This document shows, in pieces, positions 18,493 to 19,012 of a DNA stretch of 19,012 nucleotides. Origin of the DNA: Gammaproteobacteria bacterium (lineage in GTDB: Bacteria > Pseudomonadota > Gammaproteobacteria > Steroidobacterales > Steroidobacteraceae); the NCBI GenBank assembly GCA_028293725.1, contig JAQGOE010000377.1, forward strand, positions 1-19,012, in the 5' to 3' direction. The notes below the pieces were generated by a model. It saw nothing but the letters and a program-made list of their open reading frames with translations. It did no database searches and was not told where the DNA came from. The translations under genes were made by a program, and so were the position numbers. How positions within the stretch are numbered: the stretch's first letter is position 1; each line of letters opens with the position of its first letter.

Positions 18493-19012
18493 GTGCGCGA
18501 AATCGTCATCGTCATCTCAGACCTCTACCTCGCCCAAGACCCGTCGGGCCGCTCATCTAGCCTCGTCCAAGGTCAGCTCGAGAGCCCCCCCGGCATCGGC
18601 GCCTTTCCCGGTATCGAGCACGTCGCGCGCTTTGGAGAGCGGGCCGCTCTCGAAGGCGGCTGGCGCCCCTGGCTCGCACGCTGGCTGGGCCGTGGCGATC
18701 TTGCGGATGTTGCTCCGGGCGTGATCGCTGCAGTGGGCGTTGTACCCGCTGTCGCCGCGGCCCCGCCCGCGGCTGGTGGTGCTGACTCCACCGCATGGAT
18801 CGCAACGCCAGTCCATCTCATCGCAGGCCTCACCAGCGTCCATCTCGATCGCCGCAGCATCCTGCGTCTCCCCGCAGCCGATCTAGAAAGCTTCGCCCTA
18901 GACTTCAACCGCACGTTCGGCGACTCGAGCCTGCGCCTAACGCCTCTCGCGGCGGGCGATTTCCTCATGCAAGGACCCGCCACATTGACCGCCGCGACGA
19001 CGGAACCTGCGC
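18493..19012 (+). CDS. RpfE-type / phosphoglycerate-mutase-like protein, 5' part (runs off window)
   Basis: An uninterrupted frame of 173 codons runs from GTG 18493 to the window end. The product starts REIVIVISDLYLAQD, then has FGERAALEGGWRPWLARWLGR, an Ala/Pro/Gly-rich spacer, and AWIATPVHLIAGLTSVHLDRRSILRLP (about residues 100-126). The PVHLxAGL segment and overall pattern recall a proteobacterial family often annotated as phosphoglycerate mutase and including Xanthomonas RpfE; the biochemical role is not established. An in-frame ATG at 18472 would add seven residues and overlap the start codon of the opposite gene. In Xanthomonas rpfE lies next to recJ, so recJ may follow outside the window; this cannot be seen here. 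The C-terminus is missing. Confidence 0.6.
   Translation, partial: MREIVIVISDLYLAQDPSGRSSSLVQGQLESPPGIGAFPGIEHVARFGERAALEGGWRPWLARWLGRGDLADVAPGVIAAVGVVPAVAAAPPAAGGADSTAWIATPVHLIAGLTSVHLDRRSILRLPAADLESFALDFNRTFGDSSLRLTPLAAGDFLMQGPATLTAATTEPA

Overview
The window is a GC-rich chromosomal segment from a Gram-negative gammaproteobacterium. Genes for lipid A (lpxB), KDO (kdsA), the MEP isoprenoid pathway (ispD, ispF) and FtsB all point that way. The order lpxA-lpxB-rnhB-dnaE-accA-tilS-pyrG-kdsA-eno-ftsB-ispD-ispF-truD-surE-pcm is the housekeeping order I recall from Pseudomonas aeruginosa. The metal-type KdsA and a protein at the right edge resembling the Xanthomonas RpfE family suggest a lineage nearer Xanthomonadales, Nevskiales or Steroidobacter-like bacteria than Pseudomonas. 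The species cannot be named from this sequence.

Layout. Positions 1-18 hold the probable last codons of lpxA. Next is lpxB, whose 5' region carries a compound tandem repeat, then rnhB (ATGA overlap with lpxB), dnaE, accA and tilS (to 8400). pyrG and kdsA (8522-10998) are joined by a TTGA stop/start overlap. A 287-bp gap with two copies of a palindromic 20-mer precedes eno (11286-12578). Then come ftsB, ispD, ispF and truD (12691-15476). An Smr-domain gene on the minus strand (15577-16116) is convergent with truD and divergent from surE-pcm (16188-17613). A 488-bp gap (17614-18101) lies where nlpD-rpoS would be expected by comparison with Pseudomonas. The right end has an Mth938-domain gene (minus) head to head with a gene that runs off the window.

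The gene products cover outer-membrane lipid A and KDO synthesis, fatty-acid initiation, replication, CTP supply (also used by IspD and for CMP-KDO), tRNA modification, glycolysis, septation, isoprenoid precursors and stationary-phase repair (SurE, Pcm). All are ordinary core genes, and the coding part is conservative.

The most unusual material is noncoding. The gap after pcm contains a promoter-like sequence followed by about 215 bases that can fold into a 9-bp hairpin, a perfect 16-bp closing helix around a purine-rich internal loop, an 11-bp inner hairpin with two G-U pairs, and a GC-rich 8-bp hairpin. This is a candidate structured RNA of unknown family. Also notable are the repeats before lpxB, the palindromic pair between kdsA and eno, and the head-to-head pair at 18471-18493, whose start codons lie so close that each gene's promoter must lie within the other gene. 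I saw no CRISPR array, tRNA, rRNA, insertion sequence or defence operon.
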